NCBI RefSeq assembly: GCF_018139145.2
Contig: NC_059500.1
Span: 42,510,175 to 42,574,174, forward strand
Source of the DNA: Gymnogyps californianus
Taxonomy: Eukaryota; Chordata; Aves; Accipitriformes; Cathartidae
Length of the DNA: 64,000 bases
Direction: 5' to 3'
Under the pieces are notes generated by a model. It was not told the DNA's origin. It searched no databases and worked only from the letters and a program-made list of their open reading frames with translations. This document shows positions 10,903 to 24,450 of this stretch, in pieces. A program made the position numbers and the translations under genes. Each line of letters starts with the position of its first letter. The stretch's first letter is position 1.

Positions 10903-12034
10903 TGTATTGGATTTGTGTGGCAAGGTTTTGGTAGCAGGGGGGCTACAAGGATGGCTACTGTGAGAAGATGCCAGAAGCTTCCCCCATGTCCGATAGAGCC
11001 AATGCCAGCCGGCTCCAAGACAAACCCGCCGCTGGCCAAGGCCGAGCCCATCAGCAACGGTGGTAGCACCTCTGAGATAACATATTTAAGAAGGGGAAAA
11101 TGTTACTGTGCAGCAGCAATTGCAGCCAGAGAGAGGAGTGAGAATATGGGAGAGAAACAACTCTGCAGACACCAAGGTCAGTGAAGAAGGAGGGGAGGAG
11201 GTGCTCCAGGCACCGGAGCAGAGATTCCCCTGCAGCCCGTGGTGAAGCCCATGGTGAGGCAGGCCATGGAGGTTAACGGTGGAGCAGATATCCACCTGCA
11301 GCCCGTGGAGGACCCCACGCCAGAGCAGGTGGAGGCTTGAAGCAGGCCGTGAACCTGTGGGAAACCCGCGCTGGAGCAGGCTTCTGGCAGGACCTGTGGC
11401 CCTGTGGAGAGAGGAGCCCACGCTGAAGCAGGTTTGCTGGCAGGACTTGTGAACCCGCAGGGGACCCACACCAGAGCAGTCTGTTCCTGAAGGACTGCAC
11501 CTTGTGGAAGGGACCCATGCTGGAGCCATTCATGAAGAAATGTAGCCTGTGGGAAGGACTCATGTTGGAGAAGGTTATGGAGGACTGTCTCCCGTGGGAG
11601 GGACCCCACACTGGAACAGGGGAAGAGTGTGAGGAGTCCTCCCCCTGAGGAGGAAGGAGCAGCAGAAACAATGTGTGATGAACTGATCACAACCCCCATT
11701 CCCCATCCCCCTGCACCGCTCAGGAGGAGGAGGTAGAGAAAATAGGGAGGGAAGTTGAGCCCAGAAAGAAGTGAAGGGTGGGGGGAAGATGTTTTAAGAT
11801 TTAGTTTTTATTTCTCACTATCCTACTCTGAATTGATTGGCAAATAAATTAAATTAATTTTCCCAAAGTCGAGTCTGTTTTGCCCCTAAAGGTAATTGGT
11901 GAGTGATCTCTGCCTGTCCTTATCTTGACCCACGAGCCTTTCGTTATATTTTCTCTCCCCTGTCCAGCTGAGGAGGGGAGTGATAGACTGGCTTTGGTGG
12001 GCACCTGGCATCCAGCCAGGGTCAACCCACCACA
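10903..12034 (+). mobile_element. Solo ERV LTR, family B copy 1
   Basis: The 1,132-bp LTR starts TGTATTGGATTTG and ends GGGTCAACCCACCACA. The flanks are ATGTT (10898-10902) and ATGCT (12035-12039), a 5-bp TSD with one mismatch. TATTTAAG at 11083 is TATA-like and AATAAA at 11843 fits a polyadenylation signal. Positions 11316-11620 hold an array of seven ~48-bp units. Three more copies lie at 26732, 28479 and 59417. The reading frames in this stretch are on both strands and appear to come from the GC-rich array; I do not call them genes. Confidence 0.9.
11316..11620 (+). repeat. Imperfect ~48-bp tandem array inside LTR B1
   Basis: Variants of CACGCTGGAGCAGG recur starting at 11316, 11366, 11418, 11466, 11515, 11561 and 11606, a spacing of 45-52 bp. 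Units also share segments such as GTGGAAGGGACCC. The same register is visible in the copy at 59845-60149. Confidence 0.85.
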
Positions 12035-13327
12035 ATGCTGTATTGTTATTATTGTGATTACCACCTATTTTATTATCTGAGTTCCTGGTTTGTGTTGATT
12101 TCAGTGCCACCAGACTGTGACCTCTCAGTCTGATGTTTTGTGCTCCATCAAAAGAATAAGGTGCTGATAAAGAAAAGGAGAAAGTGTGATAGAAGTTTAG
12201 GGTTTGGGGAGTACTTGATTGAAAATTAGAAGGAGAAAGAAGACACTGAATTTCAGGGAGAATAAGAGAAATTAAATAATTTCACTTGAGCCAAGTAGAT
12301 AAGAAGTGAAACTGAAACTGGCAGAGGAACTTAGAGAGGGAGAATGGTCTTGTGAATAAGAAACACAGAGGCAGAGTAAAAACAGCTGAACAAGTCAGGC
12401 TGACATTGGAGCGGAAAAGAGAAGAGTCCACAGGAAGGGCTGGATGGGGAAAAAAGCATGCTTTGTAAAGCAAGTGGGATGAAGAGCAAATGAGATGCCT
12501 ATGGAGTGAAGACCGCACTTTTGTAAAGGGAGCTACAGTGGAATGAGAACTGGACAGTGCCACACAGGGCAGGGCACAGCCCAGGGTAAGTGTCAAACTG
12601 GGGAGAACAGATGAAAACTAGATCACCCATGAAAAAACATACAGAAGAGCTTCAAATGGTTATACAAGCTTCCCAGTCTCAACATTCCAATGCTGTGACA
12701 AAACAACCTGTGAAATCCACTCTTAATGTATAAATTTTATCTAACAGGTATATAGAGTTGATGATAACCTGTTTTAACCAACATTAATGTATTCAGTGGC
12801 AGAGGTCTGTGCAGTGAATCCAATGTTTTTGATGAGAGATAGTCATCAATATGAAGTCATGTGAAAGGATTTTGTTTTACAGTATACTTTTTAAAATTAT
12901 GCATTCATATATGCAAACACCCCAGTGCAAGAGAATACCAACATTGCAAATTTAAGAAAATCATCTGCATTGTTTCAAATTAGCCCCTGTGTGATAGTCT
13001 CATCTTCTTTATTTTCTTTCTTTTTTTCTATTTAGAAACTTGACTTCAATAAATTCAAAGGGGATATCTGCATAGGGATGAATGAGCTGGGACTGTCTGC
13101 TATAAAATTTCTGACCTATTAATTGAAGATAGAAGTGTGAGGTGAATGAGGTAGATGTTCTTTCACACAAAAAGCAAAAGAAATTCTGTTTGATAAAGCA
13201 TATGTTAAACAAGACAAGTCAGGTAAACTTTCCACACAAGGTCATCCATTCAGTATTCACTATTTTCAAGATATCTGATATGATACACTGACATCTGATT
13301 ACTAGCAGTGATTATTAGTTCTCTTTT

Positions 13328-13357
13328 CAATGGAATTCATTGGGAGTTTTACTGATT
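13328..13357. repeat. Fragment resembling an old palindromic repeat
   Basis: ATTCATTGGGAGTTTTACTG resembles one arm and the centre of the inverted repeat at 61750-61814. The similarity is short, so the assignment is tentative. Confidence 0.35.
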
Positions 13358-16300
13358 ATATAAGTTCTGTATAAGAATTTAGTACTCTGGAAAAAAACTG
13401 ATTTTGTCAAATTATGTCTATAAATAATAGCGTCTTGCTAGTTATTTTCTCTGGTTATTTTCTTCAGCTGGAAGAAGACAGAATTGTATTGTCACCTTTA
13501 AGAGGTGTTGCAAAGTTATAAAAACTGTGAAACATCAGCTGTGAGCAACTCGTATCTTCTGATCCCATCTAACACTTGCTGTTGCCCCTATTTTCATAGA
13601 GAAAGATCTCTCTGCACCCACTGCCAAGAGTGATTCAATAGTGCTTGCTTTCAGTGAACTGTTCTGAGGGGAGTTTTCAGTTCTCACTGTGATAAGTTAG
13701 CAGAGTCCTTCTGAGCAAAAGACTCCCTGTGTTGTCTGGTACTTTGTTGGCTTTCAGACAATGCTGAGTTTTGAAAATGATGTCATCTCTGTGCCAAAAG
13801 CTCAATGTCAGTCTGGTTTTGACACCCCTGTTGACTAACACAGTGCTGACCATAAACTACTCTATATTGATTTTTTATGTTCTGTGGTATGGTTACTACT
13901 TGACACATAGTTTTAAAGGATGTTTTTGTTCTTGAAATCAACTTTAAGCCCTTCTTTTTGCCAGGTTGGTGTGCTTTAGATGCCTCCACGTCAGTGTTTT
14001 TGCCTGGATCATGAGTGAACTTCACTAGACCCCTCTCAGTCTGCAAGCTGGACTCCATGTAGATGAAACTAAACCATAAAATGTGCATGAGGGTTAAAGA
14101 ACAGTTCGGGTACTCCAGCCACTAACTAACTCCAGCATTCAGGTCAAAAGCCAAACTAGAGCTAGTCTGAAGTAAAACCTTCAAACTATACATGGATATT
14201 GGGCCCTCTACAGATCTGTTTCCAGAGGAATACCTTAATACCACCATAACCTTTGGTTTCAACCTTTTAAAACTATTGTTCAGCATCCAGGTCTTCTACC
14301 AACCTCTTCTACTTTGTGGTCATCCTGAACAGTGGCGAGAAAGAATGCAGCTGTTTCACATCAGCATCCATATTAAGCAACTCAAAAATCTGGTTATTCA
14401 CCTTTACATATTCCTACCTGTTTCTGATGGTGCTGACTTCAAATACAATTCTATAGGATGGAGGGATCATTTATAAGACAGAACCTGGCAAGAGTTTCAA
14501 AAATCTATAAAGTGATGATCAAGAGAGATTAAGGTTATGTCTATAACAATAAATTAAAATGTATTTACGATTGTGCCTACACAGTGAAGCCAGCTGGCAC
14601 AGAATAGTTCAAATCTATGCTAATAAGTTCTCTGATCTTCTAAGTCTGTGTGGCTGTATGCAAGGCCCCATGGATGTTCAAGCATCTAAGCCACGTCCAA
14701 GAATCACAGAGAAAGGCATGCCAAGGACCAATTTACCATTGTAGGTAATTCAGATTATGGGAATGTTCCCAGGCAGTAGTTTATTTGTCAGTAAAACCCA
14801 TATGTTCCTCCACTGCCCTTAGGGTCAATTCCATAGAGTAGACAGTTACAGAAGTCTCTCCAGTAATTGCAGTCAGCTTAATTTCTCTTTTCCAATTAAT
14901 TATTTCATGAATAAAAAAGTACCCATGAAGAAATTGTTAATCAAGTATCCAGAGTAAGATCTACATAGTGTGGTGTAAGTAAGGTGTAAGTTTATACCTA
15001 GAAAAATGAGGAAAAATTAAAATATGAATGGTACCTCATTAAGTTCTCAGAATGAAGCAGTAGTTCTATGGAAAATATAGTTTGTAGTTATATAATTAAA
15101 GAGAATATGATACTCATAGGAAACAAAAGGAAAAGGAATGCCATTTCCTACCTGGGAGCAGTTTGTAGTAAAGTTAATAACAATAATCTGTGCAGTCCTG
15201 TAGATATTTAATAATAATAATGCACATTTACAGCATGCTTCAAGATATTTCTGCATACATGATCAGAAAACTTTTTTCAGTATCCTAATCAGTTGCCAAA
15301 CAAGTAAAAATATTCTTCTATACTACAGAGTCTACTGTCTAAACTTTCAGCAACATGTATTTAAAATTCAAATCTTTTAAAGCTGTGTTCAACACAAAAG
15401 TGGTCTGATTATGAACACTGAACACGCATCAGCTGTCATTGGTTCCAATGTTGTTTTGAGTCCAAACTTACATTTAATATTGTCTGTAAGAGTCATAACT
15501 CCTCCAGTGGAGTCATTTAGTCTAACAAATGCTCTAACCATTTAAATAAGTTTGATAGAAATTATCCCAATTTTTCTGGGGATTTGTACTCTGCTTCTTA
15601 TAATAGAAGTAGCCTGGTTTGCTAGATCTCACTGGCAGATGAAGGTAATGGGAGGAAAAAAGGGAGTAACACTGTGATAACCTGAGATCTGAAAAGGTGT
15701 TTTAAGAGTGTATCTAAGATTTTATTTCACTGTGAAGTTGTCTGAACTTTGTTACCTTCAACTATTACCTTACAGACTTTCTCCTGCACAGGACAGCTTA
15801 AACCAAATCATTGTCACTTACTTAAAATTGGACTAGATTTGTCTTTTCATCTGTCTCCTTTTCTCACTGCCTCATCCTCTCTTGCTCTCCTTATTCACAC
15901 TTTCACTTGTACAAGAAACTTGGTTTCTTTCAAATACTTAATAAAGAAAGTTATCATGTCCTTCTTTAGCCAAGGCATTCTGTGAGTCAAAAAATGCTAC
16001 TTTTACTTTTGTGCTCTTGCTGTACTTGTTTGGGATTCTAGAAATCAAAGTTCCAGAATTTTAAAACACATAAGCCTGGAAAATATGTGGAGAGAGGAAC
16101 AAGAGGCTAACAATTTCTGCATATTTCTCAATACAACAGTAAAAAGTCAATGGCAATTTTATATGAAATTTCTAGGGCAGGAGCAGTGAAGGAGTCAAGT
16201 CATCAACTCATCTGAACGTTCTACCAAAACATGATGTAGAACTATATATCAACATTTCAGATGTGCTCTCTTTGGGTTGATTTGTACGTTTGGCATATGA

Positions 16301-19190
16301 TTGACAGCTGTTTTGATTTTCTGTAATGAACTGAAATTTCAAACTAACCTGAACAAGAATAGAAGGAGAAGATAAAGTGAGTACAATAATATACAGCATT
16401 TACTTCCTGCCCTGTGTTTAGAGAGGAGCTTTTGCAACTGAGGTTTACTTTTCTTTTCAGAGTAATGACAATGTAGATGTTCATCCCAATTCATCTATAA
16501 GCTTTATATTGTAGCAAGCAGGAAGTCGCTCAAAAGTATTTATCTACTATGTTCACTTGAGAGCAAAATAAACATGTTGACCTTCAATTCCTCCCCCTTT
16601 TAGCTTTCTTCTTATCAGAGGATGTCAGCATTTAGCACAAGGACAAATGCCTGCATTTTTGTGAAGAATGTAGACAATGCTGTCATGAAACAAATAGCCT
16701 CTAGGAGGAAAAAAATGGAAGCCTTTCAAAAGGCTTAATGTGTAAAAGAGGCAGTTTCAGTGAACCCATCACTGTATGTCAAAAGCCCAAATAAGGAGAA
16801 GAAAAGTCCTTTGGAGAAACAGATTTCCTACTCCCCTGAACTGCAGTATTTTACTGAAGAATTGAATACGAGTGTCAATGACAAAATTTTAAAATACTCT
16901 GTTTATTCTAATGCAATATGCATTTTCCTCTTTAGGCTTATTATACAACTTATTTTCTTAATTATTTATGATGTTTAGCTATGGTATGGTACAGAGACTG
17001 AAAGCAGAACCCAGATACCTTAAAGAAGTATGTGAGCTGATTGCTTGGCGTGGGTTTTTTCCTACAGCATATCTCTGACTAAGAACTTTTACCTAGGATT
17101 CTTTTTTTCTCCTTACTCTACTAGAATCAAGGTAACATACAATCTGAAATAGCTTTGAAATGTAATAATTCCAAGAGTAGTAAGAAATATAATGTGTACT
17201 GTTCTGAGGGGAAAAGGATATTTCCCACTTACATAGTTTGGGAAAGTAATTGCATCATTTTAAAGCTACAGAAGATTTGATGTTACTGCCATAGCTTTTG
17301 TCTGTAAAACCTTGTGTTGATTCTCCCCAGTTTTGTCCTTTTATGGGTCCAAATTTGTGAATATCTGGTGAAAGAGCTAAGGAAATCCATGGTGTAAACC
17401 CTCAGACACAGAAGAAGAAATGTGTCTTTAATCACAAAACTTCCAAAAGAAATATTGGAAATCTTGCATCTATTTCTATGTGTTGCCTTATTTGCAGAAT
17501 AACAGTTATTGCTTTAGCAGCTTCTACCACCATATGTGTACAATAAGTAAATGAACATAAAATTCAATGAACACATAAAAGAAGGCTAAATCCACCCAGC
17601 TTAACGAATCCATTCTCCCACCCGCTGTGTGCTGGAACACGAACAGAGCATTGTTTGGATCATAAGGATTAGCAAAATAACAGTCTTGGTGAACAACATG
17701 GTCATGTGGATGAAATGATTATTTCTTAAAGTCAGTGTATGATAGCTGGGATACCAGTGGTTGTACTTACTTAATTCATTATTCTAACCCAATGACTGTG
17801 GAAAGTGTATAATTATTTCAGTTGAACAGATCAGCAATTATACACAAAATAAAGTTAAGAATATTTTATATAAATGAATTGTGATCCTTCTTTTTTTTTC
17901 CTTGGTTAAAAATGAAATTACTATAATTAAAGTTTTCTTTACAAACCATTTCTCTTTCAATAGCAGAACTGATTGTCTGTGAGAAATGAAGAGCATAAAA
18001 TATCTTTACCAGTAGAACTGGAAACAAGCTGGGAGAGTTGTTATCCACACTGGTTATACATGAGATGTAGAGCATCAAGCTTCAAAAGTGATCATGATTG
18101 CTCTTCTGTGATCTCATAACACTCAATGGCTTTTGGACCATTGCAACCATGATGTAAACAGTTTCATCGCTACACCATTCTTATGTCTTCTGCTAGTTCA
18201 GTGTGAATTAAAACATTGTAGACTTTATCTATTCCTACTGTTTTCCATCTTTGGAATTGGGGTAACAACTACTTTTAAGGATTGTCAGAGTTAATTATTG
18301 AGACTGTTGAAAACCAGGTAGCTGTATTCCTGCACAAAACATTAGCAATTTTCCACACCAATCATATTCTTACTTTTAAAAAGTCCAAGATCATTCTTTC
18401 TTCTAATGTGCCTTTTATCATACACTTTGATATGGATAATTCACTCTTCCTTATATTTCAATTTCTGTATAACTTATCTTTGACCTGTCTCCCAAAAGGA
18501 TTTCTGGGGCACACAACAGGTAGCATAAGTCTTACTCTATGGCACTTATGTGAAAGTTATAGGAAAGAGGTGATGGTTTTTTTCCCTAGTGACATCTAGG
18601 TTCCAATTTCTTCTGTAATGTTTCCAAGCCATTTTCCTCAGTGGTCATTGAGAGCCTCCCAACAGAAATTCTTTCATTACTTACTATTCCTTTCACATGA
18701 AGAAGAAAGATATTACACATTAAGGGAGAAAGAAATCATCAGTGGAGAAGCTTAACACTCTGTAGTAGATGGAAGTAGCAATAGTAGCCTGTTTGTACTC
18801 CTTCAAGTCATAGTATTTGGAAGAGGAACCCTTTTGTCTCACTTCAACGAGGCCAATTCTGCAAGAGATGTTTGGGAAGAGAAGCAGAACCATCAGGTAC
18901 ATTCTACACCCTCTCATGTGAAATGAGTGTGACACCAAAGACAGTCCCAAGGCAAATTCTTTTTTTCCCCCAAGCAGTGATGGCCTTCTTGTGAAGAAGA
19001 GAGACACAATATCCCCGTTTTGGTAATGACACATCACTGTGCCACTCTTGATGCCTCTTGTCGATGTTCTCACTTTTCTGTCTTCAGCATGATCTCCTGT
19101 CATTTTCTTCCTCATCCACTCAGATGCTATTAAGTAGCTATTGACATAAACCAGCTTGCTTTGGCACTGTGACCTCAGTTTCTTTGTCAC

Positions 19191-19221
19191 TACCATTACC
19201 ATTACCATTACCATTACCATT
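19191..19221 (+). repeat. (ACCATT)n microsatellite
   Basis: About five tandem copies of the hexanucleotide, perfect over most of their length. Confidence 0.9.
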
Positions 19222-20055
19222 AATATATGCTCTGAACACACTATAGTTTGGTAGAGTTTTCTGCCTGGTTTAAGCTGCTTGTTTTTTCTACTTCTAACGT
19301 GAGCAAGAGGTGTAGCATCAATATTTATCTCTGTATTTATGTTATTATTGATGCTAGTAGAAGTTCATGGTTGATATAACTTCAGATTCTAAACAAACCT
19401 GCTCAGGTTTTAAACAAACTTTGGTAAAATTAACGTAATCCTAGTGCTTTCCTGAAGCGGCACTGTGAGCAAGGTTTGTATTCTAACAATGTGGATGTGG
19501 TAAAATAGATAAGTGTTTGGGTGGGAAGATTGTTTTCTGATAGATAAGGTGGTGTGGCTTTTTTTCTTTTACAGTGTCTTACCAGAATGAATCTCTCAGT
19601 TTCTTTTCTGTTTCACAGCAGAACTATTTGTAGTGGCTTATATTTTGAAGTCAGATAATTCAAGCTTTTGCAGTTAGAAAGGAATCCAGTGAATCTAACT
19701 GGGATTTTTCCAATAAAGCATGTTGATTGGTCAAAATGAACGTTTTTTACTCAATCCTAGACATCAGTTCTGACAAAGATGCAATTTCTGTTCAAAAACA
19801 GACACCCACTATATAACCTTTTATGACACTCACCTGGGATGTGGGACTGTATCTACAATGATCTTAGGACAACAACTCAGAAAACACATTCAAACGCAAT
19901 GTGCTGTTCAATGGATTGCTGCTGGTTTCTGGTAGGACACTAGCATGTTGATTCTAGTTATCATCCACATTGTTTTCAGCACAGCTTAACTTCCAGCTCT
20001 TCACCAATGCCACACAGAAAAAATACGTTACATTCAGAACAGATTTCACTGTCAG

Positions 20056-20290
20056 ATAATCATAGAATAGTTTAAGTTGGAAGGGACCTGTGGAAGGCAT
20101 CCTGTCCAACCTTTGTTCAAAGCAGAGCAGACTTAGACCAGGTTTCTCAGGACTGTGTCCAGTCAAGTCCAAGTATTTCCAAGGTTTGAGATTCCACGAC
20201 TTCTGTGGTCAACTTGTCCAATGTTTGACAACCCTCATATTGAAAAGATTTCCCTTATATATGTAATTGAAATTTCTGCTGTAGTTATAC
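20056..20290 (-). mobile_element. CR1 LINE 3' fragment (minus strand)
   Basis: On the + strand ATCATAGAATAGTTTAAGTT then GGAAGGGACCTGTGGAAGGC is the reversed CR1 tail and 3' UTR. The reversed C-terminal ORF2 follows, with much divergence. It is short and 5'-truncated, and the right-hand end is approximate. Confidence 0.85.
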
Positions 20291-21994
20291 CTTTGTAATA
20301 CCACTACAGTGGCAGCTGAGATAAATGGGAGCAGTCAGATACATGCAGATCATCTATGCAGCAGGCAGGGACATACTTGGATACAGGCAATGGGGTAAAA
20401 TAAATGTGGATGTACTCTTCTGATGCTTCCTGAAGATCCTTTTCAAGCCCAGGATTGTGGCTTATGGATACACTGTGTGGATACAAACATTTACATACTC
20501 GAAAAGGGGTGAGCCTACACTTGAAGTATTCTGTAGAAAAAGGGTAGGTAGCCTAAGCTGATGTATGTTTCAAGTCATATTTAGTTTATATAGAGGGAAC
20601 CAGCTCAAAGACAAGTCACTGGGAAGATGTGTCTCAGAAGAAGATGGTGAGCTTGTGCTTTCAGATGTCTTCCGAAAGGAAACTGTAAATTCTAAATGCT
20701 TTGTCTGAGTGAAGAATAGCTCAAAAGAACAATTCTTGACTCAAGAACAAGGATGCCAGAGGACTAGTCTCTCACTTTTCAAATTGATTTCACTGCAAGA
20801 CAAGACGAAAACACTTTGATGTGGTAAAGTCTAAATGAAAAAATACAAATACTAATTTTCTTCACACGGTTCCATTTTAATCTCTTTTATTCACTATTCC
20901 TTTAGCCTTATTGTTTAACTATTGCTGCTTCTGACATTACTTTTAATATCTGCAAACAAGAACAGCTAATTTATGCAACACTTCTGAGATCCTAAGTCAC
21001 ATATTAATTCAGCTTTTTTGAACCAACATATATTCCATAGTCTTAAAGCTCTGGAAAACAATCAATAGGTAAACTTCATCCATATGTCAGTATTGACCTG
21101 AAACCATTTCAATATTCCCAATCTTACCTCCTCCAGTACACTGAACAAGTTCATACATAGTTTTGCCTCTTGTTCAAAAATTAATTACGATGACGCTACC
21201 AATCTGAACTTTTACTTAAGCATTGTGCTTAAATATGAACTCTCACAATGTAAAGGTTGCGTGCTTCCACTGAAGTCACAGTGCCTTCAAAACCGCTTAT
21301 GTCTAGTGGCTAGCATTCAATTTTTCTACTTGTGACACTTATAATGACACTGGCACTTAAGTCAGAGGTTGTTAAATCCATCATATTGAATATAATCTTC
21401 AGGGTTATTTTAGGATTATATTTGGAAGTTAGAATTGAGCATTGAATTACAGAATTACCAAGGAAAATAGTAACTGTCAATACCACCATTAAAACTTTAG
21501 AATTCAATACTGTACAATCAAGCCTTTCAAGATTAAAGCTTTTTTCTTGTTTTCATTTTTGTAAGACAGCGCTGAATGTGACTGAAGAAAGTAAGGTATC
21601 AAATTCTCAAAAAAAGTTTGCTTCCTTGTATTTTTATTTAGAAACAAAAATGGGAATGACAGACTGTCAAATAAAGAATTAGTATCCTAACATTGCGCTG
21701 TATCATGTCACTGAGTCAATATATGTTAATGTTGGATTATGTGATATAACACATTCATCAGAATGCCATTTTGCATGATAGTGCCACACCAGTTTGCTGA
21801 TTCTGATTCTCTTTAAAGAAGCTCTGCTGCCTCTCAAGTGTGAGTAAAACTGTTCTAAAAAACTGCAATATATAAAAAATACTTTTAAAGATATTTGAAG
21901 ATCTATCAACAAATTATGAAAAGCTTCATCTTCTTGTGTTTATAAATCTGAACAAAGTACAACTTTTAATGTTCTTTTATACACTAAAGTGCTA
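20291..21994. other. Unassigned AT-rich spacer
   Basis: I see no coding signal and no recognisable repeat between two CR1 fragments. Confidence 0.5.
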
Positions 21995-24450
21995 TGTTCT
22001 TGGGATCATTCAAGCTGGAAAGGACCTTAGGAGATCTATAGTCCAACTGCCTGCTTAAAGCAGGGTCTATATTTGAATTCAGAAAGGGTTGTTTAGTGCT
22101 TTGTCCCATTGGGTCCTGAAAACTCTCAAAGGACAGAAATGCCACCGTCTCTCTGGGCAGTGCGTTAGTTAATTGGCTAGTTAATTAGTCTCAGGGGGAA
22201 AAAATCTCATCTCAATACATAACTGTTGCCTCTTGTTCTGACTCCAGCTCCTTGATTATCTCTGTGTAGGTGCTGGGAGACTGCTCTTTGATCTGTTCCT
22301 CCTGCAAGGTGAACAAACAGCAGTTCCACAGCTTCTGCTGGCAGGGCTAATGCTCCAGCCACTGACCATCCTGGTTGCCCTCTGCCAAACGTGTTCCAGT
22401 TTATTGACATCTTTCCTGTATTAGGTGGCTGCAAACTGGCTGTGGTATTTAGATGCAGTCTAACACATGCTGAGTAGAGGGGGATAATTACCAGCCTCAA
22501 CCTCAGGCCATTCTTCTGTTCACACAGCCAGTGCACTGTTAGCCCTTTGTTACTGCCCAGATACACAGCTAGCCCCTACTCAGCTTGACGTTCACCAGGG
22601 CTTCCAAACCATCTCCACAGAGTTGCTCACTGACTGAACCTTCTCTAGCCTGTGTCACTGACAGGGGCTCTGCCTTTCCAAGGCTCAACCTACATCATTG
22701 TTGAATTTCATCAGGTTCTGGCTGGTCCATTCCTGCAGCCTGCCTAGGTCCCTCTGAATGGCAGCCTTGCCGTCAAGTGTGTTCACTTCCCCAAGGCTGA
22801 TGTTCACAAACTTGGTGACAGTGCACTCTGCTGGTCCCAGGAGAGAATCCTGCAGTAGTCCACTTGAAACCAGACTCCAGGCAGAGGTCAAATCATTAAC
22901 CACTACCCTTTGAGCCCAATGATCAAGCCAGTTTTCCCCTCATCTAATCGGCCGTCCATGTAGATGATAACATCTCAACTTGTAATTAAGGATGTTGTGG
23001 GAGACTGTGTTGAAAGTCTTGTTAAAGCAGATGGCATCTACTGTTCTCCAATCATCCACAAATCCAGTCATTTCATTACAGAAGGAAATGAGGTTTTTCA
23101 GGCATGATTTACCTCTGGTACCTCCAGGCTAACTTTTCCCAGACATCTTCTTCTCCTTCACGTACCCAGAAGTGTGCTCCAAAAGGGCTCACTCCATGAT
23201 TTTCCCAGAGACTGAAGCAAGGCTGACCAGCCTGGACTTCTTTGGATCATTCCTTTGGCATGTTTTACAGATGAGTGCAATATTTGTCTTTCTGTAGGTG
23301 TCAGAAACATTCCCCAATCTCCATGACATTTCAAAGATGATAGGGAGCAACTTTGAAAGTACATCAAACAACTCTATCAGCATCTTCAGATGCAAACCTA
23401 GTTGCACGGATTAGATCCCTGACTTGCTTCTCACTCAGTGCTGGCGGCTCCTCTCCTGCTTGAACCCTGCCTTTAGGCACAAAGACCTGGGAGACCTTGC
23501 TGGTGAAGACTAAGGCAAAGAAGATATTGAGTATCTGTACCTTATCTGCAGCCATTTTCACTGAAATCAATCAGCCTGTTCAGCACTGGGTCCACATTTT
23601 CATTGCTCATTCTTTTACTGCTAGCGTAGTGATAGGAGCTTTTCTTGTTGCCCTTGATAACCCTTGCAAGTCTCAACTCAAAGGGAGTCTTAGGTTTCCT
23701 AATAGCATTCCTGCATATGTGTGAAACAGTTCTATAATCTTCCTTTGTAGACTGTTCTCACTTCCAGCTTCTTTGTAAATCTATTTGGTATTTGAGCTCA
23801 ATCATGTGTTCCACATTTAGCCAAGCCAGTCTCCTGAGTCATCTATACATTTTCCTGAGTATCATGATTGCTGCAGTCAAGGCTGCAATTGATTGTCTTA
23901 TTCCCAACTGGTTCTTCCTTGTTTGTAAGTAGCAGATCCAGGAGAGCCACTGCTACTTCCTGGCTCATCCAGCTTCTGTCATAAGCAGTTGTTCCCAGCA
24001 CACTCCAACACCCCCACACCCTGTATTGCTTGTGTCCCAGTGAGTTGCCCTTGCAGCAGATGTCAGGAAGGTTAATGTCTCCTGTAAACCAGGGGATGAT
24101 GATACAGAGACTTCCATGAGTTGTTTAAAAAGGAACTTTGTCCACTTCCTCATTTGACAGGGTGGTTGGTAACAAACTCTCACCACAAAGTTACCTTCCC
24201 TGTTCTCTCTTCTTATTCTGACCTGCATAGTCTTGGCCAGCCTGCTGCTCATTCAACAGGGTAGCCTGGTATGCTCAAGCTGCCTAATGATATGGAGAAA
24301 GACCCTTCTCCTACCATTCCCTTCCTTTCTTGCCTGAAGAGCTTGTGTCCATCCATGACAGAGCTACAGCCACACAACCTACGAAGCCATGCAACAGCTG
24401 GTGCAATGATGTTATAGTTCTGCATCCTTTCATGAAGCTCTCTCACCTTC
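21995..24450 (-). mobile_element. CR1 LINE, long diverged copy (minus strand)
   Basis: Reading the minus strand from about 24450 down to 21995 gives, in order, the C-terminal part of the CR1 endonuclease, the linker, the reverse transcriptase and the 3' region. The last is seen on the + strand as CAAGCTGGAAAGGACCTTAG. At almost 2.5 kb it is the longest CR1 copy here. Many stops, frameshifts and small deletions show that it is older than the copy at 41050. The 5' end is approximate. Confidence 0.88.
22207..24252 (-). pseudogene. CR1 ORF2 (endonuclease-RT) remnant
   Basis: Minus-strand blocks are recognisable in ORF2 order. Positions 23965-24252 include a VRVCYQPPCQ stretch typical of the CR1 apurinic endonuclease. 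Positions 23158-23570 span the linker and RT fingers. Positions 22685-22903 contain AAIQRDLGRLQEWTSQNLMK, the region after the catalytic loop. Positions 22207-22566 cover the RT C-terminus. The Asp-Asp loop region is degraded or deleted. The pieces lie in different frames with stops between them, so no protein can be made. Confidence 0.82.

Larger units (their letters stand above)
12040..20055. other. Long AT-rich stretch, no gene seen
   Basis: Eight kilobases contain no supported exon, RNA gene or retroelement. About 12140-12560 is strikingly purine-rich on the + strand. Listed separately are a palindromic-repeat-like motif at 13328 and a hexanucleotide microsatellite at 19191. The 173-codon minus-strand frame at 18720-19241 gets its N-terminal Met-Val run from that microsatellite and resembles nothing I know. 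Confidence 0.5.

Noticed and set aside
11316..11620. Regularly spaced repeats considered as a CRISPR array
   Set aside because: Units are imperfect and directly tandem with no unique spacers, and they sit inside an LTR of a eukaryotic genome.
11086..11699. Several overlapping frames on the minus strand read as separate genes
   Set aside because: All lie in a family-B LTR and its 48-bp array. They are reported as a property of the LTR, not as genes.
18720..19241. 173-codon minus-strand frame starting MCSEHILMVMVMVMVMVVTK
   Set aside because: The N-terminal Met-Val run is the (ACCATT)n microsatellite read backwards, and the rest has no recognisable domain or splice context.
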